Shown piece by piece: positions 50,715-60,700 of a stretch of DNA of 64,000 nt; the first letter of the stretch is position 1; each line of letters opens with the position of its first letter. Under the pieces are notes generated by a model. It had not been told where the DNA came from and did no database searches. It was given only the letters and a program-made list of their open reading frames with translations. Position numbers and translations under genes: made by a program. The DNA is from Rhizobium sp. BT04 (GTDB lineage Bacteria; Pseudomonadota; Alphaproteobacteria; Rhizobiales; Rhizobiaceae), in the NCBI RefSeq assembly GCF_030053135.1, contig NZ_CP125652.1, positions 2,743,001 through 2,807,000 on the forward strand, in the 5' to 3' direction.

Positions 50715-50731
50715 TTGACTAAATATTTCAT
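50715..50731. promoter_or_regulatory. Predicted IRO (RirA) box, distal
   Basis: TTGA-N9-TCAT, the same operator pattern, starts exactly 50 bases from the proximal box. Both boxes share CTTGACT at one side and ATTTCA at the other. The even spacing (about five helical turns) suggests the two are read together. Confidence 0.55.
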
Positions 50732-50804
50732 ATTACCCGGGAATAAATCTCTATCCGGCCAATAGGCGACGCTCGGCAGGCGCCGCCTTTCCCCTTGCAA
50801 CCGC

Positions 50805-52343
50805 CTATTCGACGTCGAACTTGACGCCCTGCGCCAGCGGCAGGGTCCTGCCGTAGTTGATCGTGTTGGTGGCGCGGCGCATATAGGCCTTCCAGGCATC
50901 CGAACCGGATTCACGGCCGCCGCCGGTCTCCTTCTCGCCGCCGAAGGCGCCGCCGATCTCGGCACCCGACGGCCCGAGGTTGACGTTGGCGATGCCGCAA
51001 TCCGAACCACGGGCGGAGACGAAGGTTTCGGCCTCGCGCATGTCATTGGTGAAGATCGACGACGACAGTCCCTGCGGCACCGCATTGTGCAGCGCCAGTA
51101 CCGCGTCGAAATCGCTGTATTTCATCACATAGAGGATCGGCGCGAAGGTCTCGTGTTCGACCGGGCCGGTCTGATCAGGCATTTCGACAAGCGCCGGGCG
51201 AACGTAGAAAGCATCGGTCAAACCGTTGCCGACGCGCTCGCCGCCGGTCACCGTGCCGCCGGCCGATTTCGCCTCGCCAAGCGCTGCCTGCATCTTCTCG
51301 AAAGCCTGGCCGTCGATCAGCGGTCCCACGAGCGTGCCGCTCTCCAGCGGATTGCCGATGGTGACGGAGCCATAGGCCTTCTGCAGGCGCGGCACCAGCT
51401 GGTCGTAGACACTTTCATGCACGAACAGACGGCGCAGCGTCGTGCAGCGCTGGCCGGCCGTACCCATGGCGGAGAAGGCAACGCCGCGCAGCGTCAGGTC
51501 GAGATCGGCGCTCGGGCAGACGATCGCCGCATTGTTGCCGCCGAGTTCGAGAATGCCGCGGGCAAAACGCTGCGACAGGCCCGGACCGACGGCGCGGCCC
51601 ATGGCCGTCGAGCCGGTGGCGGAAACGAGCGGGATCTTCGGATGGTCGACCAGCACTTCGCCGACATCGCGCCCGCCGATGATCAGCGTTGACAGATTGG
51701 CAGGCGCCGTGCCGCCCTCGGCGACGAAACGCTTCAGCGCCTTCTCGAACAGCGCCTGCACGGCAAGCGCCGTCAGCGGCGTCTTTTCCGAAGGCTTCCA
51801 GACGGTGGAATTGCCGCAGACCATCGCCAACGCCGCGTTCCACGACCAGACGGCGACCGGGAAATTGAAGGCGGAGATGATGCCGACCACGCCGAGCGGA
51901 TGCCAGCTTTCCATCATCCGGTGCTCGGAGCGCTCGGTGGCGATCGTCAGGCCGTAGAGCTGGCGGGAAAGACCGACGGCGAAATCGCAGATGTCGATCA
52001 TCTCCTGCACTTCGCCCAGACCTTCCGAAGTGATCTTGCCGACCTCGATCGAGACGAGGCGGCCGAGGGCCGCCTTGGAGGCGCGCAGTTCCTCGCCGAG
52101 CAGGCGGACCAGTTCACCGCGCTTCGGCGCCGGCACGGCACGCCATTCGAGGAAGGCCTGGTGCGCCGCTTCGATCGCCGCTTTCGTCTCGGAAACGGAA
52201 GCTTCCCTGAGCCTGCCGATTTCCTTGCCGGTAACAGGCGAGGTGACGGACAGCGTGCCGCCGTGATAGCGGCCGGCATCGACGCCGAGTTCGGCGAGCA
52301 GCTTGGCGGTTTCGGTGGCGAGATCGAGGACGGCGATGGTCAT
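50805..52343 (-). CDS. ALDH7-family aldehyde dehydrogenase (AmaB-like, piperideine-6-carboxylate / aminoadipate semialdehyde)
   Basis: This 512-residue NAD-dependent dehydrogenase has catalytic Cys in GTAGQRCTTLRRLFVHESVY and Glu in GILELGGNNAAIV. Cofactor site phrases are SAFNFPVAVWSWN and GSTAMGRAVG. The GQRCTTLRRLFVH signature and the end CGIANVNLGPSGAEIGGAFGGEKETGGGRESG mark ALDH7 (antiquitin), which oxidises aminoadipate semialdehyde in lysine breakdown. It follows an AmaA-like oxidase gene by 24 bases, supporting that role. Confidence 0.85.
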   Translation of the reverse strand: MTIAVLDLATETAKLLAELGVDAGRYHGGTLSVTSPVTGKEIGRLREASVSETKAAIEAAHQAFLEWRAVPAPKRGELVRLLGEELRASKAALGRLVSIEVGKITSEGLGEVQEMIDICDFAVGLSRQLYGLTIATERSEHRMMESWHPLGVVGIISAFNFPVAVWSWNAALAMVCGNSTVWKPSEKTPLTALAVQALFEKALKRFVAEGGTAPANLSTLIIGGRDVGEVLVDHPKIPLVSATGSTAMGRAVGPGLSQRFARGILELGGNNAAIVCPSADLDLTLRGVAFSAMGTAGQRCTTLRRLFVHESVYDQLVPRLQKAYGSVTIGNPLESGTLVGPLIDGQAFEKMQAALGEAKSAGGTVTGGERVGNGLTDAFYVRPALVEMPDQTGPVEHETFAPILYVMKYSDFDAVLALHNAVPQGLSSSIFTNDMREAETFVSARGSDCGIANVNLGPSGAEIGGAFGGEKETGGGRESGSDAWKAYMRRATNTINYGRTLPLAQGVKFDVE

Positions 52344-52367
52344 TGTCGTGGTTCCAATCTTATTTTC

Positions 52368-53651
52368 TCAGAAGCGGGCATCGGCGAAATGGGCGACCTG
52401 AGCGCCGGCTTCGTACCATATTTCTTTCAGCGCACGGAAGCTCGGTTCGGTCGGTGAAGTCAGCGGCAGCGGCAGATCGGCTTCGGTGAGCCGGCCAAGG
52501 ATATGCTCCGCCAGCGTCCGGCCGAAGACCGTGCCGGGCGCTATGCCGCGGCCATTGTAACCCGAAAAGCCGACAACCCCAGGCGCGAATTTGTGGAAGC
52601 GCGGCAGCGCATTGTCGGTCATGCCGATCTGGCCATACCATTCACACTCGAATTCGACATCGCCGATAACAGGAAAGAGCCGCTTCAATGCGCGTTTCGC
52701 CCAGCCCTTGTGTACGGCAAGCCCGGTATTGCGCAGCGCCCCGACACTGCCGAAAACGAGACGGCCGGCCTGGTCCATGCGGAAGGATGAGAGGATTTCC
52801 TTGGTATCCCATGCGCCTTCCCGCCCCGGCAGGATCGACTGACGCAGATTATGGCCGAGCGGCGCGGTGGCGAAATTGAAATAGGGCAGATAGATCTGTT
52901 CGTTGCGCACCTGCTCGAAAGGACCGGTGCTGTAGGCATCGGTTGCAACGATGATCCAGTCCGCGCTGGCCGCGCCGTTTGCCGTCTTCACGATCCAGCG
53001 GCTGCCGTTTTGCTCCGTTGCGATGACGGGGCTTGACGTATGAATGGCGACCCCGGTCTTGACGGCGGCATGGGCAAGGCCGCGAGCATAGGCAAGCGGC
53101 TGCAGCGTTCCCGCACGTTTGTCGAGCAGCGAACCGGTATAGGCATCGCTGCCGATGCGTTTGGCCGTCTCCGCCGCATCGAGCAGCGTCACGGGTGCGC
53201 CGCGCGCAGACCATTGCGCCGCGCGTTCCTCGATCTCCTTCAGCCCGTCGGCGCCGACGGCGCAATGCAGCGTACCGTTGCGTTCGAGTTCGCAGGCGAT
53301 GCCATGCTTGTCGATCAGCGCCATGACCAGTTTCGGCGCATTGCCGAGCAGATCGAGCAGCCGTTCACCATGCACCGGGCCGAGCACGCCGGGCAGATCG
53401 TCAGGCATCACCCACATGCCGGCATTGATCAGGCCGACATTGCGCCCGGCGCCGCCGAAACCGATCTCCTTCGCCTCCAGCAACACCACCTTCGAGCCGG
53501 CTTCGGCAAGATGCAGGGCGGAGGAGAGACCGAGGTAACCGCCGCCGACGATGACGACATCGGCCGAGACCACGCCTTCGAGAGGTGTGGTGGCCGGCGG
53601 TTCGGGGGCGGTCTTTTCCCAGAGGCCGTGGGAGCGCGGATCATTCAGCAT
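52368..53651 (-). CDS. FAD-dependent oxidoreductase (DAO family; AmaA-like L-pipecolate oxidase candidate)
   Basis: This 427-residue flavoprotein has the dinucleotide-binding motif ADVVIVGGGYLGLSSALHLAEAG near residue 32 and the DAO phrases GFGGAGRNVGLINAG and VVGFSGYNGRGIAPGT. Such enzymes oxidise secondary or cyclic amines. Placement between a DUF1338 and an ALDH7 gene matches the AmaA-AmaB order of Pseudomonas, in which AmaA turns L-pipecolate into piperideine-6-carboxylate. Substrate is inferred from context. It is the middle gene of the operon. Confidence 0.8.
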   Translation of the reverse strand: MLNDPRSHGLWEKTAPEPPATTPLEGVVSADVVIVGGGYLGLSSALHLAEAGSKVVLLEAKEIGFGGAGRNVGLINAGMWVMPDDLPGVLGPVHGERLLDLLGNAPKLVMALIDKHGIACELERNGTLHCAVGADGLKEIEERAAQWSARGAPVTLLDAAETAKRIGSDAYTGSLLDKRAGTLQPLAYARGLAHAAVKTGVAIHTSSPVIATEQNGSRWIVKTANGAASADWIIVATDAYSTGPFEQVRNEQIYLPYFNFATAPLGHNLRQSILPGREGAWDTKEILSSFRMDQAGRLVFGSVGALRNTGLAVHKGWAKRALKRLFPVIGDVEFECEWYGQIGMTDNALPRFHKFAPGVVGFSGYNGRGIAPGTVFGRTLAEHILGRLTEADLPLPLTSPTEPSFRALKEIWYEAGAQVAHFADARF

Positions 53652-53718
53652 GGTTTGGTCCGATCGGATCGAAATTGCGCTACTCTAACCCATAAAGCCA
53701 GGTGTTGAAGCCGGCATT

Positions 53719-55131
53719 TCAGGCAACGGTCTTCAACTGCGGGCCTGCGAGACCGAGCGCTTCCATCGCCGCTTCCAGCGAGGTCGCCTGGCGCTCGGCA
53801 TAAAGCGCCAGCTCGTCCTGAACGGTGGCGCCGAGCGCCGCTTCGAAGGCATCGCGGTTGGAATGCGTCGCATAATTCTGCTGCTGATCGGTGCCGAGAT
53901 TCGACTGAAAAATGCCGGCCGCGCTGACGGGCAGGAAGTCTTCATAGACGATCGGTGCGAAGGCAAGATAACCCTTGGCGATCAGCGCCTCAGGATCGCT
54001 CGGCAGCGTGCCCCCAGCTGCCGCAGCAATGCCCGCAGGCGTCGCTGAATAGCGGAAGAAGGCCAGACCTTGCCTGCGCAGCTCATCCCAGCTGTCCGGC
54101 AGCGCCTTGAAGCGCTCGGCGAGTTCCTGGTCATAGGCGCCGGCCTTGGCGCCGCCGGCGCCGACCTGCACTTCGCCGCGAACCGAGGCGAGCAGCCGGT
54201 CGTAAAGCGCCCGGCCCTTGGCCGTCAGCGCCACGCCGCGCTGTTCGATCTCGCCGAAACGGGCGGTATGCGTCCCTTGAACTGCATCCGCGTCACCGGA
54301 AAAGATGATCGTTTCCTCCAGCGCCTTGAAACTCGTCTGCCGCAGCAGGATATCGCAATGACGGCGCGGCGGCCCTTCGATGACGGCCTTCGGCGTGATG
54401 CCGCGTTCCGGCATGCGGGCCTGGACCGCGTCGATATCGAGCGTGCGCGGCGTCAGGTGGTTGATGTGCGGTCCCTTGAAGCTGACGACGTCGGCGATCA
54501 GCCGGTGCGCATCGTGCAGCCGCTTATAGGTCTCGGCGCTGACCGTCGCCTCGCCGTGCCAGCGGAAGGTTTCAAGCGCCTCGGCGACGAATTCCCGCGC
54601 TTCCGCCTCGGTCAGGCCGCCATTCTGCTCGTGACGCTCGACCAGCGTGACGGCACGCGGCGTATAGATGCGCCGCGCGGCCAGAATGGCTTCGGCTTCA
54701 ACGCGCAGTCCCTCGTCCTCGATCAATTCCAATCGCAACAGCGAGGTGAAGACCCGGAACGGATTGACGTTGAGCGCCGCCTCGTCGATCGGCCGGAAGC
54801 TGGTGGAGTGAACCGGCACGCCTGCGACCGAGAGATCGTAATAGCCGACCGGCTGCATGCCCATGACGGCAAACAGGCGGCGGATGGTAAAAAGCTCCTC
54901 TGCCGTACCGAGCCGGATGGCGCCGTGGCGCTCGACGTCGATGCGCTCCAGCTCGCCGGCTTGGGTCAGACGCTCACGCAGATCAGGATCGTTTTCAAGG
55001 CAGCCGGCATTCACATCCGCCACCAGTTCGATCAGCGTGCCATATTGCGGCACCTCCGCCCGGTACATCTGCGACATCGCTTCAGTGAACAGGGAGCGGA
55101 TACGGTCTGTGGACACGAAGGATTGCGGCAT
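53719..55131 (-). CDS. DUF1338 protein, 2-oxoadipate dioxygenase/decarboxylase (HglS/YdcJ)-like
   Basis: This 470-residue protein is of the VOC-fold DUF1338 family, whose member HglS turns 2-oxoadipate into 2-hydroxyglutarate in lysine catabolism. Likely metal ligands are the His in PVHSTSFRP (residue 108), the His pair in GPHINHLTPR (222, 225), and a Glu in RFGEIEQRG (294). The substrate Arg may be in STSFRP. ATG at 55131 is chosen because CGGAG precedes it; ATG at 55149 is possible. It is first in the operon and divergent from lysR. Confidence 0.78.
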   Translation of the reverse strand: MPQSFVSTDRIRSLFTEAMSQMYRAEVPQYGTLIELVADVNAGCLENDPDLRERLTQAGELERIDVERHGAIRLGTAEELFTIRRLFAVMGMQPVGYYDLSVAGVPVHSTSFRPIDEAALNVNPFRVFTSLLRLELIEDEGLRVEAEAILAARRIYTPRAVTLVERHEQNGGLTEAEAREFVAEALETFRWHGEATVSAETYKRLHDAHRLIADVVSFKGPHINHLTPRTLDIDAVQARMPERGITPKAVIEGPPRRHCDILLRQTSFKALEETIIFSGDADAVQGTHTARFGEIEQRGVALTAKGRALYDRLLASVRGEVQVGAGGAKAGAYDQELAERFKALPDSWDELRRQGLAFFRYSATPAGIAAAAGGTLPSDPEALIAKGYLAFAPIVYEDFLPVSAAGIFQSNLGTDQQQNYATHSNRDAFEAALGATVQDELALYAERQATSLEAAMEALGLAGPQLKTVA

Positions 55132-55205
55132 CTGAGAACTCCGGCTCATTCCGTTTTTGCAGGATGAACCTCTTTACTTCAGCCACAAAGCCGGAAATAT
55201 CGACA

Positions 55206-55235
55206 ATTCGGAAATAGCTCATTCTGAAATGGAAT
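55206..55235. promoter_or_regulatory. Candidate LysR-type operator between the DUF1338 and lysR genes
   Basis: ATTCGGAAAT (55206-55215) is repeated as ATTCTGAAAT (55221-55230) with a 15-base period. The second copy is part of the interrupted palindrome ATTC-N7-GAAT (55221-55235), a T-N11-A-type site. It sits in an 84-102-base divergent gap and overlaps the lysR start, suiting autoregulation. Confidence 0.4.
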
Positions 55236-56142
55236 GAACATGTTCGCTTCAAGGCGTTTTCTGCCGTCGATTTCACATCTCGCCGCCTTCGAGGCGGTTG
55301 CCCGCACCGGCAGCGTGACGGCGGCCGCGCGCGAACTCGATCTGACGCAGAGCGCCGTCAGCCGCCAAGTGAGCGCGCTGGAGGAGCAGCTCGGCGTCGA
55401 GCTCTTCCTGCGCGAGCGCCAGACCATGCGACTGACGCTGGCCGGCGACAGTTATGCCCGCGAAATCCGCGAGGCGCTGCGGCGCATATCGAGCGCCTCG
55501 CTGAACCTGCGCGCCAATCCGCATGGCGGCACGCTCAATCTCGCCATCCTGCCGACCTTCGGCACCCGCTGGTTGGCGCCGCGTCTGGGCCGCTTCCTCG
55601 CTGCCAATCCCGGTGTCACCATCAATCTGGTGACCCGGCTTTCGCCCTTCGATTTCCGACTTGATTCGATCGACGCCGCCATCCATTTCGGCCACCCGCA
55701 CTGGCCGGGCGCCGAACTCGCCTTTCTGATGTCCGAGCGCACGGTACCGGCCTGCAGTCCGGATTTTCTGAAGCAATACGCGATCTCCGGGCCGCAGGAT
55801 CTGCTTGCCGTTCCGCTTCTGCACCTGACGACGCGCCCGGATGCCTGGGAACAATGGTTTGCCGGCAACGGCGTTTCCTTCGAAAACGTCCACGGCATGC
55901 TGTTCGACCAGTTCGCCACCGCCGCGCAGGCGGCGATCGCCGGTCTCGGCGTCGCCCTCTTGCCGACATTCCTGATGCAGGAGGAGATCAGGCGCGGCGA
56001 TCTCGTCGCCGCCGTCGACCGTGAAATGGAGAGCCGCGAGCGTTATTATCTCGCCTTTCCCAGAGAGCGTGCCGACTATGCGCCGCTTGCCGCCTTTCGC
56101 GATTGGATCGTCGCGGAAGCCGCCGCCAACCCGGCGGCGTGA
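55234..56142 (+). CDS. LysR-family transcriptional regulator (GcvA-like)
   Basis: The 302-residue regulator has an N-terminal winged helix: LAAFEAVARTGSVTAAARELDLTQSAVSRQVSALEEQLGVELF in shape, with QSAVSRQV as recognition helix. An inducer-binding domain follows (from about 95, LNLAILPTFGTRWLAPRLGRF). The GTRWLAPRL phrase fits the GcvA/TrpI branch. It is divergent from the DUF1338-AmaA-AmaB operon and probably controls it, with an amino-acid or keto-acid inducer; this is inference from position. Confidence 0.9.
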   Translation: MNMFASRRFLPSISHLAAFEAVARTGSVTAAARELDLTQSAVSRQVSALEEQLGVELFLRERQTMRLTLAGDSYAREIREALRRISSASLNLRANPHGGTLNLAILPTFGTRWLAPRLGRFLAANPGVTINLVTRLSPFDFRLDSIDAAIHFGHPHWPGAELAFLMSERTVPACSPDFLKQYAISGPQDLLAVPLLHLTTRPDAWEQWFAGNGVSFENVHGMLFDQFATAAQAAIAGLGVALLPTFLMQEEIRRGDLVAAVDREMESRERYYLAFPRERADYAPLAAFRDWIVAEAAANPAA

Positions 56143-56210
56143 CGAACGGCTTGCATCGGCATGGCGCTTTCGACCATTATGCCGGCCAAACAACTTTGCA
56201 GGAAATCCCC

Positions 56211-56447
56211 ATGAAGCCGATCTTCGTCCAGCTCCAATGCGCCCCCGGCAAGACCTATGAGGTCGCCGACGCCATCTACCAGACCGAACTGGTCTCGGAG
56301 CTCTATTCCACAAGCGGCGACTACGACCTGCTGCTGAAGGTCTATATCGAGGAAGGCCAGGATATCGGCAAGTTCATCAACGACAACATTGCCAATATAT
56401 CAGGCATCGTCCGCTCGCTGACGACGCTGACCTTCAAGGCCTTCTGA
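56211..56447 (+). CDS. Stand-alone Lrp/AsnC ligand-binding (RAM) domain protein
   Basis: This 78-residue protein consists of one RAM domain: KPIFVQLQCAPGKTYEVADAI, then STSGDYDLLLKVYIEEGQDI and a final strand SLTTLTFKAF. No DNA-binding part is present. Stand-alone RAM proteins can bind amino acids and associate with full Lrp proteins. ATG at 56211 follows CAGGAAA. It lies 68 bases after lysR in the same direction and may be an amino-acid sensor for the lysine cluster. Confidence 0.85.
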   Translation: MKPIFVQLQCAPGKTYEVADAIYQTELVSELYSTSGDYDLLLKVYIEEGQDIGKFINDNIANISGIVRSLTTLTFKAF

Positions 56448-56592
56448 TCTCCGTCAGAGGCGGTTAACCTTTTTCGCGAAGAATCGCCTTTCAGGATACC
56501 GCTTAAACCGCAGCTTAACGCCTGAGATATCTGCTCGTTGCTATAAGAGTCCCGCCTCGACATGAGGCGGCGTGCGCAGCGATAGGTGGAAA

Positions 56593-57771
56593 ATGGCGAT
56601 CGTCGAGGCAGATACGGTGCGCGAGAGGCTGCAGCCGGAAACGGCGCCGCTGATCGTCCATATCGTGCGCCAGTTCCTACCCAACCGTGGCGGCCTGGAA
56701 GACGTCGTCGCCAATCTCGGCCGCCAGACCGTGCGCCGCGGTTATCGCGTCCGCGTCGTCACCCTCGATTCGCTGTTCACCGCGCCTGAAGACAGGCTGC
56801 CGCCGCGCGAGAATATCAACGGCATCGAGGTGGTGCGCATTCCCTGGTCCGGCAGCAGCCGTTATCCGCTGGCGCCGCAGGTTTTCCGCCATCTCGGCGA
56901 TGCCGATCTCGTGCATGTCCATGCCATCGACTTCTTCTTCGATGCGCTCGCCTGGGGCCGGTTACTGCATGGCAAGCCGATGATCGTCACCACCCATGGC
57001 GGCTTCTTCCACACCAGGAAATACGCGACGATCAAGAAGATCTGGTTCCGGACGCTGACTCGCGCTTCGGCGCTGGCCTATCGGCGCGTCGTCTGCTGCA
57101 GCGCCTCCGACCTCAAGCAATTTGCCGAAATCGTTCCCGATAGCCTGCTGATCGAAAACGGCGCCGATATCGGCAAGTTCGCCGACGCCGCTTCGCGCCG
57201 GCCAAAACGCCGCGTCGTCACCATTGGGCGGTTCTCGGTGAACAAGCGGCTGGACCACCTGCTCGATGCAATGGGCGTGCTGAAGACCCGTGACCCGGAA
57301 TGGCATCTCGACATCGTCGGGGCCGAATCCGACCTGAACCGGGCCGATGTCGAAGCCGCGATCGAAGACCGCAAGCTTTCCGGCCGCGTCACCCTGCACG
57401 TCTCACCCGACAACGGCGCCATCCGGCGCATCATCGCCGAGGCCTCGCTCTTTGCTTCCGCCTCGGAATATGAAGGTTTCGGCCTGGTGGCGCTGGAGGC
57501 GATGAGCGCCGGCCTGCTGCCGGTGCTGAACGCCAACGACGCCTTTACCACGCTTGCCGGCCGGCATCCAGTCATCCGGCTTGCCGATTTCACCAATCCA
57601 GAGACCGCCGCGACAGTTATCGAAGCGGCCTATGACGCTCTCGCACGCCAACCGGACGTCGTCCGAACCAAGCTTCTCGACGCCGCCCGCGGCTATTCCT
57701 GGGACATCGTTGCCGGGCGTTACATCGATCTCTATCGGTCGCTGAACGTCACCGCCGCCGACCGGATCTGA
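56593..57771 (+). CDS. GT4 family glycosyltransferase
   Basis: This 392-residue retaining GT-B enzyme has N-terminal IVRQFLPNRGGLEDVVANL. The C-terminal nucleotide-sugar domain has VVTIGRFSVNKRLDHLLDAM and the E-x7-E motif in SEYEGFGLVALEAMSAG. It probably adds a sugar on a lipid-linked polysaccharide precursor at the cytoplasmic membrane face. ATG at 56593 follows AGGTGG. It converges with the flippase-hydrolase fusion, with only 12 bases between stops. Confidence 0.88.
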   Translation: MAIVEADTVRERLQPETAPLIVHIVRQFLPNRGGLEDVVANLGRQTVRRGYRVRVVTLDSLFTAPEDRLPPRENINGIEVVRIPWSGSSRYPLAPQVFRHLGDADLVHVHAIDFFFDALAWGRLLHGKPMIVTTHGGFFHTRKYATIKKIWFRTLTRASALAYRRVVCCSASDLKQFAEIVPDSLLIENGADIGKFADAASRRPKRRVVTIGRFSVNKRLDHLLDAMGVLKTRDPEWHLDIVGAESDLNRADVEAAIEDRKLSGRVTLHVSPDNGAIRRIIAEASLFASASEYEGFGLVALEAMSAGLLPVLNANDAFTTLAGRHPVIRLADFTNPETAATVIEAAYDALARQPDVVRTKLLDAARGYSWDIVAGRYIDLYRSLNVTAADRI

Positions 57772-57783
57772 TCCTAAAATCCC

Positions 57784-60700
57784 TCACGCCATCGCTAAGC
57801 GGATGATCTCGTCGAGCACGAATTTGCGCGATTGCGGCGGCGTCAGATTGTGGTCGGCATCCGGCAGCATCAGCAGCCGTACATTCGGATAGCGGGAAAG
57901 CTTGGCGCCGCGCGGCCCGAAATGGAAATAGACGTGGTCGAGCCCGACATCACCCTCGCTGTAGATCAGCGTCAGCGGCACCTTGCGCTTGGTAAACAGC
58001 GCGAAGGAATGCCGAACTTCGCGGGCAATATGGCGCCGGTCGGGAAGCAGCTCGAGCAGCGGCGCGATCCACGGCGACAGACGCCGGCCGCCGGCGATGA
58101 CGATATTCTGCACCGCCGACACCACATCCACCTGACCGCTGATGAGCCGTTTCAGCGTGTCGATCCGCGCCAGGCGCTGACCGTAATCATCGAGGCTGCG
58201 GGGAACCGAGACGACATGCTCCTTGCGCACCGGTATCTCAGGGTCCCAGTAATAGACGAAGGGATTGATCGAGACGACCGCCTTCAAGCGCTCGTCGGTG
58301 ACGCCGGCGCGGAAGGCGACATAACCGCCGCTGCATCGGCCGGCCACCATGATCGGACCGGCGACGATACTTTCGAGCAGATCGAGCGAGGCGACCGCAT
58401 CCGCGGTCTGCGTATCCGAATAAAGCACCTGTTCCGGCGCATCCGGCCGCGGCGGGCTGTCCCCGACATTGGCGGAATCGAAGCGCAGCGAAACGACGCC
58501 CTGGCGGGCGAGTTCGCGCGCCATATCCACCGTCGTGCGTCCCCAGCCCGCATGCCGGTCATAGGCCGTCGACAGGAAGAGTACGGCATTGCCCTTGATC
58601 TCGCCGAGCGGCCGGCTGACGACGCCGACCAGATGATCGTGGCTGCCGAAACGCACCGGCGTTTCGGTAAAACCCTCGCCGGCAAGCGGCGGGCTCTCGA
58701 TCACATCAGGCGAGTGGGGGGCGGATGTCTCCGTCGTCGTCGCCTCCAGCCAGGCCCTCAACCGCTCGACGACACCGGTCGGCGTCTTGGCAAACAGCGG
58801 ATTGGTGGCGAGCTCGTCATAACCTTCGAAAACCGTCTGTTCGACGTCGGCGCCAAGCGCCTTCAGCGCATCGGCAAAGCCGCTATCATCGGCCCTGGCG
58901 GGACGCTCGAGGATCAGATAGCGCGACGCGGCAAGCCCCTGCGGCGAGGCGATGTTAAGCTTGCCAAGTTCGGCGGCGATCTCCTCGGGCATGACCAGCC
59001 CGGCAATCTGCACCTTCGCGGTCTGGACATGCTCCTTGCCGAGGCCGAGATCGGCATCGATGATCTTGGACCACATGTTGAGTTCGCGCAGATAGGCCCG
59101 GCCGCTCAGCACCGGCGCCAGCATGACGAGGCTGTCGACACCTTCGATCGAGGCGCCGATGCGATGGGCAAGCGTAGCGCCGAGGCCCTGTCCGATGAGG
59201 ATGATGCGGTCGCAGCCGGAGAGCGATTTCAGCTCGGCGGCGGCGGCGCGGATCGAATTTTCCCAGGTTTCCAGCCGTGCCGGCAGCGCCCCGAAATCGA
59301 GCGCATCGCCGGTGCCGCGATAGTCGAAGCGCAGGCTCGGCATGCCGATATCGGCGAAATGCTCGGCCGCGACGCGGAAAAATTTGCGGCTGCACATTTC
59401 CTCGAAACCCCAGGGGCTGACGAACAGCACGGCGGCCGAACGCTTGTTGACCTCGGGATTTTCGGGCATGAACAGCCCGATCGTGCCGGCGAAGACGACA
59501 GGCAGGGCAGCGCTGCGTCCGGCGCCCTCGGCCGGGTCGAGCGAAAATTCGCCCGGCGCGACCTTGGCGCGGTCGGGATCGCCGGGAAGCCGCGGCGCGA
59601 TGAAATTGATCGCGTGTCCCACAGGCCGCCGCAGCACGGGCGGCATCTTCTCGAGAATGGCGCGCATGACCTCGACATCCTCGGCCGGCACGGCGCGCAA
59701 CACGCGCAGTGCGGCGAAATAGCAGAATGTGCCGGCGATGATCGCGGCGACGAGGCCGATCGGACCCTGGACGAATTCCAGCACGGAGATCGCTCCACAA
59801 GCACAGAGCACGGAGGCGAGCATCACCTTCGTCAGGCTTGTGTAGAGACTCGAGAGCTGGGATCCGAATCCTGTCTGTCTGATCATCATCACCGACATTG
59901 CAACGAAGACGAGAATGCGCACGAATGCGGCACCTTCTGCGGCAAGCCTAGGTACGATCAGTAAACAACCCGCTACCATCAGCAGGCCACCTATCACGCT
60001 GATCTTGAGGCGGGAGCGGGCCCGGTCCATCGACAGCAGATAGAGGCTGAGGATCTGCATGAAAGTATAGGCGGGCGCGACCAGCGCAAGCAGCGCCACC
60101 ACCGTTCCGCTGCGGCGGAACGCTTCGCCGAACACCACCAGCACCAGTTCGCTGGAGATCGCGGCAAGCCCGAGGCTCATCGGCAGCACGATATAGGCCA
60201 TGCTGCGGGTGACCGCGGCAAAAACCTCGACCGGCAAGGTCGAATCGTCGCTGTTGTGGCGCCGCTCGGAATAATAGGGCAGCAGGCTGCCGGTCATCTG
60301 GATCGGCAGTTGCAGGGCGATATTGGCGATCGACAGGCCGACGGCATAATAGCCGACCATCTCCACCGACCAGAATTGCTGCAGGAAGAGCAGTTCGAGC
60401 CGGTTGAGGAAGATCGAATCGATGATGAACTGGATCGACAGGATGACGGAGGAGGAGGCTAGATATTTCAGCGAGACCCCGCACCAGTCGCGCCGCGCCA
60501 GCAGGATCGGCAGCGTGGCGAAAAACAGCACGAGCTGGCCGAGCGCATAACCGACGAGAACGCCCTCGACGCCATAGAAAACGGCGCCGGCGGCAACACC
60601 GGCAAGCTGCACGATCGAGACGGCGACCGTCAGCTTGAAGAAGGCGCCGAGTTTTTTTTCGCCGATCAGGTAGAATTTGACGAAGGATCCGATCGCCTGG

